A DNA stretch of 64,000 bases, from positions 2,418,001 through 2,482,000 of the forward strand of contig NZ_CP047198.1 of the NCBI RefSeq assembly GCF_030408635.1. Direction: 5' to 3'. Below the pieces are notes generated by a model. The model searched no databases. It was not told the origin of the DNA and saw only the letters and a program-made list of their open reading frames with translations. The stretch comes from Corynebacterium coyleae (lineage in GTDB: Bacteria; Actinomycetota; Actinomycetes; Mycobacteriales; Mycobacteriaceae). The translations under genes and the position numbers were made by a program. This document shows positions 1-10,028 of the stretch, one piece after another (the first letter of the stretch is position 1; the number at the start of each line of letters is the position of its first letter).

Positions 1-447
1 AACGACCTGCACTCCCCCGCCGACCGCTTTTCCCGCGTTCGCCCGGAGCCCCGTTCCTTTGATGAGTTGGCGGATGCCCCGGATCCGCTGGAGGTAGACC
101 GGCGCAATAAGCGCTCCACCCGTCAGGCGATCACGTGGGCGCTGGGCACCGTTGGGGTGACGTTCCTGTTGGCGTTTGTGTTAGGCCTGGTCGCCCGCCT
201 GCAAGGCGGGCCGCTGTGCAGCGACGGCGACGCCACCTGGCTGTGCACCCCAACCTGGCGCACCACCTGGGCTGTAGTCACCTCTCTCCCACCGATCGCC
301 GGCCTGATCGGCTGCGCGGTGATCATGGTGCGCAAACTCAACCGCTACGAGCGCTGGATCCCGTGGATGGGCGTGTTCTGGATCCCGCTCGTGCCGTTCA
401 CCATGGCGTGGCTGATTCTGACTATTGGGATGCTGGCGACGATGTAG
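1..447 (+). CDS. Membrane protein, 5' end outside window
   Basis: The reading frame is open from the first base, so the true start is probably upstream; a TTG at 67 is the only candidate start inside. Three hydrophobic segments are visible (roughly window codons 37-63, 88-110 and 118-146), so this is a small integral membrane protein with a charged cytoplasmic N-terminus. Two Cys sit in the loop after the first segment. The last 26 bp overlap the 3' end of the convergent trhO gene. I do not recognise the family. Confidence 0.7.
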   Translation, partial: NDLHSPADRFSRVRPEPRSFDELADAPDPLEVDRRNKRSTRQAITWALGTVGVTFLLAFVLGLVARLQGGPLCSDGDATWLCTPTWRTTWAVVTSLPPIAGLIGCAVIMVRKLNRYERWIPWMGVFWIPLVPFTMAWLILTIGMLATM

Positions 448-1321
448 TTGCGCACTGCGCACAGTACGGGTTCTTCTCCCGGCAGGCCTCGCAGCTTAAG
501 TACTGCTGGCGGCACTCCGGCTCGTTGGCGCAGTTGTAGAACTGGTTGGTCGCCTCCCCGCAGTGCACGCAGTGGCCGAGCTGGACGTAGTCCGGGTCGT
601 CCGCGGAACCGAATTCGGTGTGCATGCGGTCGTCGAACACGTAGAGGGAGCCCTCCCACAGGCCGGAGTTGCCGAAGGCTTCGCCGTAGCGGACGATGCC
701 GCCGTCGATTTGGTAGACCTCTTCGAACCCGCGGTTGATCATCAGGCTGGACAGCACCTCGCAGCGAATGCCGCCGGTGCAGTACGAGATGACCGGCTTG
801 TCCTTCATCCAGTCGTACTTGCCGGACTCGAGCTCTTTGATGAAGTCGTGAGTGGTTTCCACATCTGGCACCACCGCGTTTTTAAACCGTCCGATCTCGG
901 CCTCGCGGGTGTTGCGGCCATCGAAGAAGACCACGTCCGGGTTGGCCTCCACGAACTCGTTGACCTGCTGCGGAGTGAGGTGCTTGCCTCCCCCGATCAC
1001 ACCGTTTTCATCAACCTTCAACTCCCCCGGCGCACCAAACGCCACGATCTCGTCGCGGGCTTTGACGCTGAGTTTCGGAAAGTCTTCGGCACCGCCTTCG
1101 GACCACTTGAACTCGATGCCCTTGAAGTACTCTTTGGTCTTCTTCGCGTAGGTCTTGCAGGCACGGATGTCGCCACCGACGGTGCCGTTAATGCCGTGTT
1201 CGGAGACGATAATCCTGCCGGTCAGGCCGAGCCCTTCGCACAGGTCGCGTTGCCACAGACGCACCGCGTCCGGGTCGGCGATGGGCTGGAACTTGTAGTA
1301 GAGCAGGATTTTGCTGGTCAT
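422..1321 (-). CDS. trhO: tRNA uridine(34) hydroxylase, rhodanese family
   Basis: Family members (TrhO/YceA) form 5-hydroxyuridine at the wobble position of tRNAs in the cytoplasm. The 299-aa protein has the family layout: an N-terminal acylphosphatase-like domain (about 1-95), a rhodanese domain (about 115-210) with the catalytic-loop motif CTGGIRCE (Cys181), and a Cys-rich C-terminal tail (about 247-290) with HCVHCGE and [14 protein letters not shown]-type pairs that probably bind a metal. Length is normal. ATG start at 1321. It stands alone, convergent with the membrane protein at 1-447. Confident in the family; the tRNA role rests on family knowledge. Confidence 0.9.
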   Translation of the reverse strand: MTSKILLYYKFQPIADPDAVRLWQRDLCEGLGLTGRIIVSEHGINGTVGGDIRACKTYAKKTKEYFKGIEFKWSEGGAEDFPKLSVKARDEIVAFGAPGELKVDENGVIGGGKHLTPQQVNEFVEANPDVVFFDGRNTREAEIGRFKNAVVPDVETTHDFIKELESGKYDWMKDKPVISYCTGGIRCEVLSSLMINRGFEEVYQIDGGIVRYGEAFGNSGLWEGSLYVFDDRMHTEFGSADDPDYVQLGHCVHCGEATNQFYNCANEPECRQQYLSCEACREKNPYCAQCATTSSPASQ

Positions 1322-1331
1322 GCCTGGCAGT

Positions 1332-1673
1332 CTACGTCGAGCGGGTCCGTTCTTTGTAGGCGTATACGTCGCGCGTGTACACGCGGCGGTGTGTACCGAC
1401 TCTGTGGCCGGGCAGTGTGCCTTCGTCGATAAGCTTGACCACGTATGGACGAGACACGTTGAGCAGGTCAGCTACCTGCTGGGTGGTCATTTCATCTTCG
1501 GGGCTGGGTGGGCGCATGAGGCGCCCCTCCGCAAGATCCTCGAGCAGATCACGGATCCAGGCAGCGGTCTGTTTGGGTAGCGTGACTTCCTCACGCTGGT
1601 CAGCTCGGGCGGCAGCAATGCCGTCGTTGAGCTGAGCCAACGCGGTCTCCACCGGCGGTTGTTGTACAGGCAT
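1332..1673 (-). CDS. Excisionase-type helix-turn-helix protein
   Basis: The C-terminal half is an excisionase/MerR-like winged helix: [20 protein letters not shown], then a wing with [14 protein letters not shown]. This fold is common in small transcription factors and in antitoxins paired with PIN-domain toxins. No toxin gene adjoins it. I place the start at ATG 1673 (about 113 aa); an ATG at 1685 and a TTG at 1700 in the same frame are alternatives, and none has a clear Shine-Dalgarno. Function inferred: DNA-binding regulator, possibly an orphan antitoxin. Confidence 0.7.
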   Translation of the reverse strand: MPVQQPPVETALAQLNDGIAAARADQREEVTLPKQTAAWIRDLLEDLAEGRLMRPPSPEDEMTTQQVADLLNVSRPYVVKLIDEGTLPGHRVGTHRRVYTRDVYAYKERTRST

Positions 1674-1738
1674 ACAGGCGACCATAAACCACAAATACAA
1701 CGAGCGGAGCCGTTTTAAAGAAGAAATCTAAGATTTTC

Positions 1739-3232
1739 TTAGCGTTTGTGGTACAGCCCTTTTCGCCAGTACTGCGGCTCAGACGTTGCAAGCACGCCAA
1801 GATTGCGGAAAATGCCCTCGTCCACAGAACCAAGGATCGCCGTGATGTGAGCATCGCAACCACGAAGCGACTTCAGATGATCCAACGCGAGCGCCGCGTC
1901 CGGGTTCGACGCCGCCGACACGGACAAGGCAATCAGTACCTCGTCGGTGTGCAGGCGCGGGTTGACCGAACCCAGATGGCGGGTCTTCAGCGACTGGATC
2001 GGCTCAATTGAATCAGGGGAGAGCAGGTGCACATCGTCGTCGATACCCGCGAGCTGCTTCAGGGCATTGAGCAGCACCGCAGCCGAAGGTCCGAGCAGGT
2101 CAGAAGTCTTACCGGTGACAATGCGGCCGTCCGGCAACTCAAGTGCTGCACCCGGCTTGCCGGTCGCCTCCGCGACGTCGAGCGCAGGGGCAACCACAAC
2201 GCGGTCCTGCACAGAGAGATCCGCCTTGCGCATCACGTTCATCACACGATCGGAGATGGAGGAGTCGGAGCCGGTGCGGCGTTCGTCGACACGCGATGCA
2301 AAGTAGCGGCGAATGATTTCCTGCTGGGCGGCGTGGCGGCAGGCCTCGTCGTCGGAAATGCAATAGCCCGCCATGTTGACGCCCATGTCGGTCGGGGACT
2401 GGTACGGCTCGGTGCCCGTAACCTCACGCAGCAGCGTCTTCAGCAGCGGGAAGACCTCAATGTCGCGGTTGTAGGAGGTGACCTTCTCCCCGTAGGCGTC
2501 GAGGTGGTACTGGTCGATCACGTTGATATCGTCCAGGTCCGCGGTGGCCGCCTCGTAGGCTAGGTTCACCGGATGGGAGAGCGGCAGGTTCCAGATGGGG
2601 AACGTCTCAAACTTGGCGTAACCTGCGGCAATGCCTCGCTGGTTCTCGTGGTAGACCTGCGACAGACAGGTGGCCAGCTTGCCGGAGCCAGGTCCCGGCG
2701 CAGTCATGACAATCAGGTCGCGGGAGGTTTCCACATAGTCGTTGCGGCCAAACCCTTCTTCGCTGACCACCTTGGCGGTGTCGTTGGGGTAGCCAGGGAT
2801 CATGTAGTGGCGCGACACCTTCAGGCCAAGGCGAGAAAGACGCTCGAGGAACGCCTCCACGGTGCGGTTGTGGCCGTCGAGTTGGGTGCACACCACATTT
2901 TCGACGAGGAAGCCACGGTCGCGGAACACATCCACAAGACGCAGCACGTCATCTTCGTATGTAATACCCAGGTCCGCGCGCACTTTTTGGCGGATGACAT
3001 CGCCGGCGTTGAAGCAGATGACAATTTCCACTTCGTCCTTAATGCGGTCAAGCATGGCGATTTTGTTGTCCGGAGTGAATCCGGGGAGAACACGGGAGGC
3101 GTGGTTGTCGTCGAAAAGTTTGCCACCCATCTCCAGGTAGAGTTTGCCGCCTACCTCGGCTCTCCGCGCTTGGATGTGCTCGGACTGCATTGCAATGTAT
3201 TTTTCGCGGTCAAAACCGGTCGTGTACGGCAT
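1739..3232 (-). CDS. DUF1846 (UPF0371) family protein
   Basis: A 497-aa protein starting [12 protein letters not shown] at ATG 3232; length and N-terminus match the UPF0371/DUF1846 family. Visible family-like stretches include a phosphate-binding-type motif APGPGSGK (about residue 180) and [10 protein letters not shown] near the N-terminus. Structures exist for homologues but, to my knowledge, no established biochemical role. It is divergent from the NAD(P)HX repair gene with only about 77 bp between the starts, so the two promoters must lie close together. Confidence 0.85.
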   Translation of the reverse strand: MPYTTGFDREKYIAMQSEHIQARRAEVGGKLYLEMGGKLFDDNHASRVLPGFTPDNKIAMLDRIKDEVEIVICFNAGDVIRQKVRADLGITYEDDVLRLVDVFRDRGFLVENVVCTQLDGHNRTVEAFLERLSRLGLKVSRHYMIPGYPNDTAKVVSEEGFGRNDYVETSRDLIVMTAPGPGSGKLATCLSQVYHENQRGIAAGYAKFETFPIWNLPLSHPVNLAYEAATADLDDINVIDQYHLDAYGEKVTSYNRDIEVFPLLKTLLREVTGTEPYQSPTDMGVNMAGYCISDDEACRHAAQQEIIRRYFASRVDERRTGSDSSISDRVMNVMRKADLSVQDRVVVAPALDVAEATGKPGAALELPDGRIVTGKTSDLLGPSAAVLLNALKQLAGIDDDVHLLSPDSIEPIQSLKTRHLGSVNPRLHTDEVLIALSVSAASNPDAALALDHLKSLRGCDAHITAILGSVDEGIFRNLGVLATSEPQYWRKGLYHKR

Positions 3233-3309
3233 GCGCGCAATTCTATTGCTTTGCTGCGACACCACGCACCCCGCTACCTCCACACGGTGGTAGCGCTACG
3301 GTGGCAGGC

Positions 3310-4890
3310 ATGTTTTCCTCCACGTTTACCGCCGACCAGATCCGAGCTGCGGAAGCACCCCTGCTTGCGGCGCAGGAGTTCGAGGACCAGTTGATGCAAT
3401 CCGCGGCCCACGCCGTGGCGGAGGTAGCCAAAGTGATGCTCGCTGGGGTTACTGAGACACGCGCCCGGGTGCTCGTGCTTGCAGGCCCTGGCGGCAACGG
3501 GGGAGACGGCCTCTACGCAGGTGCGGAATTGTTGCTGGCAGGCCACCGGGTGGATGCGGTGTTGCCCACAGGCTCGGCGCAGGAGCGTGCCCTGCAGGCG
3601 TTCACGGCAGCCGGCGGGGTAGTGCTGGAGGACCTCCCGGAACAATGGCAGGACTATGCCCTGGTTATCGATGCGATGACGGGCATCGGCGCGACCGGCG
3701 AGGTACGCGAGAACCTTCGCCCCGCAGTCGAGTTAGCCAACGCACTCAACGCCCAAGTGCTGGCCGTGGACGTGCCCACCGGTGTGGAGGCCGACACCGG
3801 CTGGGCAGGGCAGTGCCACGTCAACGCCGATGTGACGGTCACCTTCGGCGGGTGGCGCCGCGCCCACGGGCTGTCGCCAGCGTGCGGGGTGCAGTTGCTC
3901 GCCGACATCGGATTGCCGGGCAAGCGCCTGCACGAAACGCTCGGCGACCAACTCACCTTGTGGGCAGAGGATGGCCCGCCGCTGTTGATTGCAAACCGGG
4001 CGGTGCTGCCGGAGCAGAAGTGGACCGAGCAGAAGTGGCCCGACGGGATACAGACCCTGTGGCTGCCACCGCTCCAAGACATCGCGTCAGGGCCTGAGGA
4101 CGACAAGTACACCGGCGGTGTGGTCGGCATCCGCGCAGGCAGCGATGGGTATCCCGGCGCAGCGATCCTGTCTACTGCGGGCGCGGTGAACGCCACCCCG
4201 GCGATGGTGCGCTATGCGGGCCCGCAGGCGGTGGAGGTGGTGCGGGCGCACCCGGAGGTCGTCGCTACGCACACACTCCAGGATGCTGGCAGGGTGCAGG
4301 CGTGGGTGTTCGGGCCGGGCGCGGGCACTGACGAGGCCGCGGCGGAGGAGTTGCGGTGGGTGCTCGACCAAGAGGTGCCGGTGCTTATCGACGCCGACGG
4401 GCTCACCCTCCTCGCCCAACACCCCAACCTGCGCGAACTGGTGGCCCAACGCGAACAGATGACGGTGCTGACCCCGCACGACGGCGAGTTCGCCCGCCTA
4501 CGCGAGGCGGCCAACGTGGGGGAGAGCGATCGCATGGCGGAGACCATCGCCCTGGCCGCCGCGCTGCAGTGCACGGTGGTACGCAAGGGGCGGGTGACGG
4601 TGATTGCGCACGAGGGCGACCCGTACACGGCGTACGCGATCGACGCGGGGCATTCCTGGGCGGCGACTCCGGGATCGGGCGATGTGCTCGCGGGCATCGC
4701 GGGGGCGCACCTGGCGCTTATGCATGCCAAGCGGCTATGGGAGGAGGTCGCACTCGCCGGCGCGGTGGCCGTGCACGCTTTGGCTGCGAAACTGGCTGCT
4801 GCCACTGCATTCGGTGACGCGACGGCGCCAGCGAGCCGGATCGCCGAGTTCATCCGTCCCGCAACCGCGAAGATGCGAAATGATGCTTGA
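3310..4890 (+). CDS. nnr: Bifunctional NAD(P)H-hydrate epimerase / dehydratase
   Basis: This enzyme repairs damaged NADHX/NADPHX: the N-terminal YjeF_N-like domain (about 1-210) epimerises R and S hydrates, and the C-terminal ribokinase-like domain (about 230-520) dehydrates the S form using ADP. Signatures: AGPGGNGGDGLYAGAELL in the epimerase part; FGPGAGTDEA, VLTPHDGEFARLR and the nucleotide-binding TPGSGDVLAGIAGAH in the dehydratase part. 526 aa is the usual length of the fused form. ATG 3310 is chosen because MFSSTFTADQIRAAE is the normal N-terminus. It overlaps the next gene by 11 bp, so the two are probably co-translated. Confidence 0.92.
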   Translation: MFSSTFTADQIRAAEAPLLAAQEFEDQLMQSAAHAVAEVAKVMLAGVTETRARVLVLAGPGGNGGDGLYAGAELLLAGHRVDAVLPTGSAQERALQAFTAAGGVVLEDLPEQWQDYALVIDAMTGIGATGEVRENLRPAVELANALNAQVLAVDVPTGVEADTGWAGQCHVNADVTVTFGGWRRAHGLSPACGVQLLADIGLPGKRLHETLGDQLTLWAEDGPPLLIANRAVLPEQKWTEQKWPDGIQTLWLPPLQDIASGPEDDKYTGGVVGIRAGSDGYPGAAILSTAGAVNATPAMVRYAGPQAVEVVRAHPEVVATHTLQDAGRVQAWVFGPGAGTDEAAAEELRWVLDQEVPVLIDADGLTLLAQHPNLRELVAQREQMTVLTPHDGEFARLREAANVGESDRMAETIALAAALQCTVVRKGRVTVIAHEGDPYTAYAIDAGHSWAATPGSGDVLAGIAGAHLALMHAKRLWEEVALAGAVAVHALAAKLAAATAFGDATAPASRIAEFIRPATAKMRNDA

Positions 4891-5854
4891 TGCGGTCGTG
4901 ATCGGCGGTGGCCAGTCTGGCCTTGCCGTGTCGTACTACCTGCGCAGATACGGCGTGAACTTCACGGTTCTGGACGCCGCCGACGCTCCCGGTGGGGCGT
5001 GGCCGAACTACTGGGACTCGCTGACGCTGTTTTCGCGCGCGGAGTTTTCCAACCTGCCGGGTTGGCCGATGCCGGCGTGTGATGGGTATCCGCCGCGTGA
5101 TCATGTCGTCGATTATTTAACGCGCTACGAGGCCCGCTACGACCTTCCCATTCGCCGTGGGCAGCGTGTGGAGCGTGTGCTTATCGACGACACTGGCTTC
5201 ACCATCCGCCCCCAAAACCTCCACGCCCGCAACGTGGTGGTTGCAACCGGGATCTGGTCTGCGCCGTTCGTGCCGTTTGTGCCGGGTGAGTTCTCGGGCA
5301 GGCAGTTGCACTCGGCGCACTACACGCGACCGGGAGATTTCGCAGGCCAGCGCGTCGCGGTCGTCGGTGGCGGTAACTCGGGTGCGCAGATCACAGCAGA
5401 CCTCGTGCTCAATGGGGTGGAGGCGCAGTGGCTGACACGTTCTGCACCGGGTTTCATGCCGGACGACGTGGACGGTTCCACGCTGTTTCGCCGCAATCGT
5501 GAGCGCCTCACTGCGATTGCGAAGGGGGAGCCAGATCCGGGCGGGGTGGACTTCGGCGGAGAGATCGTCGTCGTACCGGAGGTGCGCCGAGCGCGCGACG
5601 CCGGCCTGCTTCAGGCGCGTCCGATGGTGGGTTCGCTCGACGAGGTGAACGCCGACGTGATCATCTGGGCAACCGGGTTTCGTCCGGCCCTCGGGCCTAT
5701 CCGCGGGCTGCCCCGGGACACGCCTGGTTTGTACGTGTTGGGGTTTGACAACATCAACGGACCGGGTGCCGGAACGATTCGAGGGGTGAGCCCGTTTGCC
5801 CGCGATATTGCGGCTCGGATCGCCGATTCTTTTGGCGCACACCGTCGCAGGTAA
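4880..5854 (+). CDS. FAD-dependent monooxygenase-like oxidoreductase
   Basis: A 324-aa flavoprotein of the CzcO/flavin-containing monooxygenase type. The N-terminal FAD Rossmann motif is VVIGGGQSGLAVSYYLRR. A second Rossmann motif for NAD(P)H, VAVVGGGNSGAQIT, lies near residue 170. ATG-type ATGATG starts at 4880/4883, inside the end of the NAD(P)HX repair gene. It is shorter than classical Baeyer-Villiger enzymes. The substrate cannot be read from sequence; inference limited to a soluble NADPH/FAD oxidoreductase. Confidence 0.85.
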   Translation: MMLDAVVIGGGQSGLAVSYYLRRYGVNFTVLDAADAPGGAWPNYWDSLTLFSRAEFSNLPGWPMPACDGYPPRDHVVDYLTRYEARYDLPIRRGQRVERVLIDDTGFTIRPQNLHARNVVVATGIWSAPFVPFVPGEFSGRQLHSAHYTRPGDFAGQRVAVVGGGNSGAQITADLVLNGVEAQWLTRSAPGFMPDDVDGSTLFRRNRERLTAIAKGEPDPGGVDFGGEIVVVPEVRRARDAGLLQARPMVGSLDEVNADVIIWATGFRPALGPIRGLPRDTPGLYVLGFDNINGPGAGTIRGVSPFARDIAARIADSFGAHRRR

Positions 5855-6085
5855 GCACGCTTCGACAAAATTACATAGGTGTTATTTAGGCCTTGACGTG
5901 GAAAAATAGCCCTTTTCGGGGATACATTCACCTTTTCGTTACATGAGAGTTTCCTGAGTAGCACTAACTCAGCTTTCTCCAACCAGCACGTACGTTAATT
6001 AAGCACGGACTGGCCCGTACTTGAGACGCAGGTCACCCTACTCACGAAGGGTGAATAGTTGGACATCTGCGCTACGCTTACTTAT

Positions 6086-7066
6086 GTGTTAAATAAACGG
6101 AGGATCGCAGCGCTTGCCCTGACAGCTACTACAGCAGCTGCTGTCACTGCCGTGCCCTCCGCCGACGCGGCCACTGTAGGCAAGCCCATTAACGGCGTGT
6201 GCTCATTGCAAATGAGCATTGCAGAAAAGGATTTCGCCGCAGCATTGCCGCGAGACCTTAGGAGCCCCCAAGCGCAGCAAAAACAGCAGTGGACCAACGC
6301 CTTCGAGGTAGCGTTCCCGGAAGCTGCGCCCATCGCACAAGAATTCCTCGAAGCATTCAACGGCCCATACTTCAGGCAGTTCCATGCCAACCGCAACGCT
6401 GAAACCGCCCGTTGGGAAGACCGCATCGCTACTGCCGCAAATGTAGATCCGGCAGGCGCAAAGTGGTACTTCACCGAAATCATTAACAGCGTGCTGGTAT
6501 CCAGTGAAGACGGACTGGCGCTGGATCATGTTGAGTTCTGGCGCGTTGTGGATGACGCCCTTGAAAGTGGCACCATCAGCGCCACTGACCCACGCGACAT
6601 TTACCCCGCTTTCCCACAGGAAATTAGCGACAGGCTTCTCGAGGGCGCTCTGGCAGACATGCCGGCAGACCAGCGCAAAAAGTGGGTAAACGCGCACGCC
6701 TCGTCCAAGGAAGCCATCGGCTCGGTCAATGCGGCACAGTTCCGCGATGCCTTCAAGAAGGCACGCGAGGCCTGCGCCAATGGTGGCGGCTCGGTCACTC
6801 TGCCCGTCGCTCCCAAGCCGACCACTCCGTACGACGTGCCACCGGTACAGCGCGGCAAGGACAAGCCTGGCAAGACCACAGAGCCGTCCACACCGACTGA
6901 GTCGAAGACCACCACCAACATCAGCGTTGACTTCTCCACCTCGGTTGAGCGCCAGAAGAACGAACCACAAGCGTCGATGCCTGTCGGTGCGATCATCGGC
7001 ATCGTCGTCGCTCTGTTGACAATCATTGGTGGCGCTGGGGCAGCATTTGTCATGGGCGGGCGATAG
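6086..7066 (+). CDS. Secreted, C-terminally membrane-anchored surface protein
   Basis: A 326-aa protein with a Sec signal peptide (KRR followed by an Ala-rich core ending near SADA), an alpha-helical extracellular domain, a Pro/Thr/Lys-rich stalk (about 245-295) and a C-terminal transmembrane helix (AIIGIVVALLTIIGG) with a short basic tail. One Cys follows the signal peptide (GVCSLQ) and a second lies at EACANGG, as in the smaller paralogue-like proteins at 23934, 24652, 54954 and 55531. I chose GTG 6086 because it sits directly before the basic signal-peptide start. Family and ligand are unknown. Confidence 0.75.
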   Translation: MLNKRRIAALALTATTAAAVTAVPSADAATVGKPINGVCSLQMSIAEKDFAAALPRDLRSPQAQQKQQWTNAFEVAFPEAAPIAQEFLEAFNGPYFRQFHANRNAETARWEDRIATAANVDPAGAKWYFTEIINSVLVSSEDGLALDHVEFWRVVDDALESGTISATDPRDIYPAFPQEISDRLLEGALADMPADQRKKWVNAHASSKEAIGSVNAAQFRDAFKKAREACANGGGSVTLPVAPKPTTPYDVPPVQRGKDKPGKTTEPSTPTESKTTTNISVDFSTSVERQKNEPQASMPVGAIIGIVVALLTIIGGAGAAFVMGGR

Positions 7067-7081
7067 GCGTAATTTGGCGCG

Positions 7082-8260
7082 GTGTCCAACACCGCGAAAA
7101 CCCCCCAGAAAACCCCGGGCCAATTCCCCTTCGTACCACTGGCGGCGATGAGTTTCGCCGCCTTTGTTTATGTCACTTTCGAGATGTTCTCGGTGGGGCT
7201 CATCTCCCCGATGGCGCGAGACCTCGGCGTCTCCGAAGGCCAAATTGGCCTCCTCATGAGCGTCTATGCGGGCTTGGTCGCAGTGGTGACCATCCCGCTG
7301 ATCCACTTCACGCGCAGCGTCAATAGGCGTCCGCTGCTTATCGCCACTCTGGTGTTTCTCCTCGGCGGGATCGTGCTGCAAGCAACGGCGAGCAACTACT
7401 GGATGCTGGTCGCCGGGCGCGTCACCGCAGCGTTTACACACGGCGTGTTCTGGTCGCTGGTCAACCCGATGGCAGCGCGCATCGCACCTGCCGGGCAGAC
7501 AGGTAAGGCGGTGGCCGCGGTGTCCATCGGCTCTACCTTGTCGCTGGTTGCTGGCTCGCCGCTGACCACTGCGTTGGGCACGATGATCGGCTGGCGGGCG
7601 TCCACGTGGGTGCTTGGCGTAGCGACGATCGGCGCACTGGTCACCCTGATCGCTACCCTGCCAAGCCTGCCGGCGGTGCCACCGACGAACAGGGCGAAGG
7701 TGACGAAGACGAAGTCCGCCATCCCTTCGCTTGTGGTGTACGTGCTGCTCGCGGTGACGGGTATCTTCTCCACCTTTACGTACTTGGCGCTGCTGGTGGA
7801 GGGCACCGCCGGCCACGCGTATGTGCCGTTCGGCGTGTCCCTGTACGGCATCGCGGGCTTGGTCGGCATCACGATCGCCGGCCGGAGGGTGGATAGCCGA
7901 ATGATCCGGCTCAATGCCCTGGCCGCTGCCGTGATGGTGGTGTCCGCCATCGCAGGTTTGCTCGCGCTCGGTGCCGGAAGCGGCCTAGGCATGTTCGCGG
8001 TGATCGCCGTGTTCGGCATGGCCGCCGGTGCGCTGCCCACGGTGGCCACCACCATCTTCTTGCACGCAGGCCAGCGCAACCAGGACCTGGCAAGTTCGGT
8101 GTACGTGGTCACGTTCCAGGTCGGTATCGCATCCGGTTCCGCGGTTGGTGCTGCGGTGGTGGATGCGGGCTACTTGTCCGGCACCCTGATCTCTACCGGT
8201 GTGCTCGGTGCCCTGGCGTTTGCGGTGCTGGCGCTGTGGTCGCGCACACTCCTGCGCTAG
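7082..8260 (+). CDS. MFS transporter, DHA1/AraJ-like
   Basis: A 392-aa 12-helix major facilitator superfamily protein of the drug:proton antiporter (AraJ/YdhP-like) type. After helix 2 there is the loop HFTRSVNRRPLL, and the conserved MARDLGVSEGQIGLLMSVYA segment spans the first extracellular loop and helix 2. Starts at GTG 7082, 15 bp after the surface-protein gene, so it may be co-transcribed with it. Likely an inner-membrane exporter; substrate unknown. Confidence 0.88.
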   Translation: MSNTAKTPQKTPGQFPFVPLAAMSFAAFVYVTFEMFSVGLISPMARDLGVSEGQIGLLMSVYAGLVAVVTIPLIHFTRSVNRRPLLIATLVFLLGGIVLQATASNYWMLVAGRVTAAFTHGVFWSLVNPMAARIAPAGQTGKAVAAVSIGSTLSLVAGSPLTTALGTMIGWRASTWVLGVATIGALVTLIATLPSLPAVPPTNRAKVTKTKSAIPSLVVYVLLAVTGIFSTFTYLALLVEGTAGHAYVPFGVSLYGIAGLVGITIAGRRVDSRMIRLNALAAAVMVVSAIAGLLALGAGSGLGMFAVIAVFGMAAGALPTVATTIFLHAGQRNQDLASSVYVVTFQVGIASGSAVGAAVVDAGYLSGTLISTGVLGALAFAVLALWSRTLLR

Positions 8261-8312
8261 CGCCAGCGATTGAAGCACCAGACATACAAACCCCAGACAT
8301 ATAAGCGCAGTC

Positions 8313-8960
8313 TTATGCGTAGACCGGGGTGCGTGCGTTGACGCCAACCTCGAAGACCTCGTCGCGCGGATTGATCAGCGAGCGGTCGTGGGTGACAAAC
8401 CCGCAGGCGATGTTGCGCTCTTCAACCAGGTCACGCAGCAATTTCACAATCTCTTGGGAGCGGTCGTGGTCGAGGGCGGCGGTGGGCTCGTCGGCAAGCA
8501 AAAGCTCTGGCTCACCCATCAACGCACGGGCGATGCCGACGCGCTGGCGCTGACCGCCGGAGAGCTCGCCCATACGGCGATCGCCAAGACCCTCGAGGCC
8601 GACCTTGGCCAGGAGCTCGTCGGCACGGTCGGGGCGCGGCTTGATCCCGCGGATGTCGTCGGTGACCAGCAGCTGGTCGCGAACGTTGAGCGCGGCGATC
8701 AGGTTGGCCTGCTGGAAGATCATGCCGATCTTGTCGCGGCGCACATCATTGTTCACCTCAACGCCGTTGAGGGTGGCGGTGCCGGAATCCGGTGCGATCA
8801 GGCCCGCGGCGACAGACAGCATGGTGGATTTGCCGGAGCCGGACTCGCCAACAATGAAGGTCAGCTCGCCGGGCTTGGCGGTGAAGCTCATGTTGTCCAG
8901 CACGGTTCGCATTTCCTGGCCGTCCTGGAAGGCGACGGTGACATTTTTCAGTTCAAGCAT
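8313..8960 (-). CDS. ABC transporter ATP-binding protein
   Basis: A 215-aa ATPase of the MacB/LolD/FtsE group: Walker A GESGSGKST (about 38-46), Q-loop MIFQQANLI, signature LSGGQRQRVGIARAL, Walker B LLLADEPTAALD and H-loop FVTHD. Its start overlaps the stop of the permease gene by one base (TAATG on the minus strand), so the pair is translationally coupled. Such pairs export peptides or antibiotics, or sense envelope stress. The adjacent divergent two-component system suggests it may be the target of that system, as with bacitracin-type modules. Confidence 0.92.
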   Translation of the reverse strand: MLELKNVTVAFQDGQEMRTVLDNMSFTAKPGELTFIVGESGSGKSTMLSVAAGLIAPDSGTATLNGVEVNNDVRRDKIGMIFQQANLIAALNVRDQLLVTDDIRGIKPRPDRADELLAKVGLEGLGDRRMGELSGGQRQRVGIARALMGEPELLLADEPTAALDHDRSQEIVKLLRDLVEERNIACGFVTHDRSLINPRDEVFEVGVNARTPVYA

Positions 8961-9937
8961 TATGCGGCACCTCCAAGGGCCTGCTGCGGGTTAACTTTTG
9001 TAATGGAGCGGGTGGCAATCAGCGCGCCGACCATGCCGAGCGCCCAGATGGCAACTGGCGGGGCGACGGCGGTGAGCGCCGACAGGGAGAACGGTGCAGC
9101 GCCCTGCATCGCCAGCCCGAGGCCGAAGGCGACCACGCCTCCGATCAGCGCACCTGCACCGAGCAGCACCGCGGACTGGCCGAGTGCGTCCTTGAGCAGG
9201 TACTTGTTCGATGCGCCGATGGCCTTCAGGATGGCTAGGTCGCGGCCGCGCTGCATCGTCCACACCGTGAGGAACGCGACGATCACCAGCGCGGCGATGG
9301 CGTAGAGGAAGCCCTGGATGAGCTTCAGGGAGCCCTGCTCAGAGGAGTACGCGGGCAGGCCCTCGAAGGACTCCTTCAACGACACACCGCCGTCGACCTC
9401 GTGGTCGGCGAGCAGCACGGTGCCGTCGGCGTCGGTGTGCATGATCTCTTTCCAAAAGTCCGTGGGCACCCACAGGACAGGGGAGTGGGAGAACGCAAGG
9501 TCCTCGCCAATCGCGCCGACGGTGATGGCCTTGCCGGCGACGGTGATCTCCTCGCCCTGCTTGAGTTCAAGGCCCGGCGCGGCAACCGCGTCCTTGCCCA
9601 GCGTCTGGCCGCCCGGCAGCACGGTGCCTTCCGGCAGGGACAGGATGGACACTGCGGCGTCTTCGCCGTTTGCCTTGGTCAGCAGCATTTGGCTGGTGCC
9701 AAGCGGGGTCATGCCGTCGCGAGCCTCCACACGCGAGGTGGTAAACGACAGGTCTTCCGGGTCCTGGAAGACAACGGATTCCGGCTCGAGCGCTTCAAGT
9801 GCTGAGGTGTTCTGCTTGCCCAAGCCTGCGGTCAGGCCGGTCAGCACAACCACCAGCAGGGTGATCAGGGTGACCGTGCCCACGATCAGCCCGAAGCGCC
9901 CCTTGGCCGACTTCATTTCTCTCAAACCTACGAACAT
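8960..9937 (-). CDS. ABC transporter permease, FtsX/MacB type
   Basis: A 325-aa permease with one N-terminal transmembrane helix, a large extracytoplasmic domain (about 45-210) and three C-terminal helices with the FtsX-family intracellular motif RGRDLAILKAIGASN. ATG 9937 is chosen because MFVGLREMKSAKGRFG is the normal N-terminus. It is first in a two-gene operon with the ATPase. Its 5' end faces the histidine kinase gene across about 90 bp that contain a perfect 18-bp palindrome. Confidence 0.9.
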   Translation of the reverse strand: MFVGLREMKSAKGRFGLIVGTVTLITLLVVVLTGLTAGLGKQNTSALEALEPESVVFQDPEDLSFTTSRVEARDGMTPLGTSQMLLTKANGEDAAVSILSLPEGTVLPGGQTLGKDAVAAPGLELKQGEEITVAGKAITVGAIGEDLAFSHSPVLWVPTDFWKEIMHTDADGTVLLADHEVDGGVSLKESFEGLPAYSSEQGSLKLIQGFLYAIAALVIVAFLTVWTMQRGRDLAILKAIGASNKYLLKDALGQSAVLLGAGALIGGVVAFGLGLAMQGAAPFSLSALTAVAPPVAIWALGMVGALIATRSITKVNPQQALGGAA

Positions 9938-9996
9938 GACTCCGATTATGGCTTTGACCTGCACTGTTCCACATCGGGCGGGCGGTTGAAATCCCA

Positions 9997-10014
9997 ATCA
10001 ACCGATCGGTTGAT
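9997..10014. promoter_or_regulatory. Perfect 18-bp palindrome between divergent operons
   Basis: The sequence ATCAACCGA-TCGGTTGAT is fully self-complementary. It lies 60 bp from the permease start and 14 bp upstream of the kinase ATG, the right place for an operator acting on both promoters. A homodimeric regulator (the NarL-type response regulator at 11207, or an unlinked TetR-like repressor) is the natural candidate; that assignment is inference. Confidence 0.6.
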
Positions 10015-10028
10015 CTACGCTCAGTCCT

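Noticed and set aside
6203-7816. 537-codon antisense open frame across the surface-protein and MFS genes
   Set aside because: Low-complexity, His/Arg/Asp-rich translation with no domain; both genes on the opposite strand are well supported.
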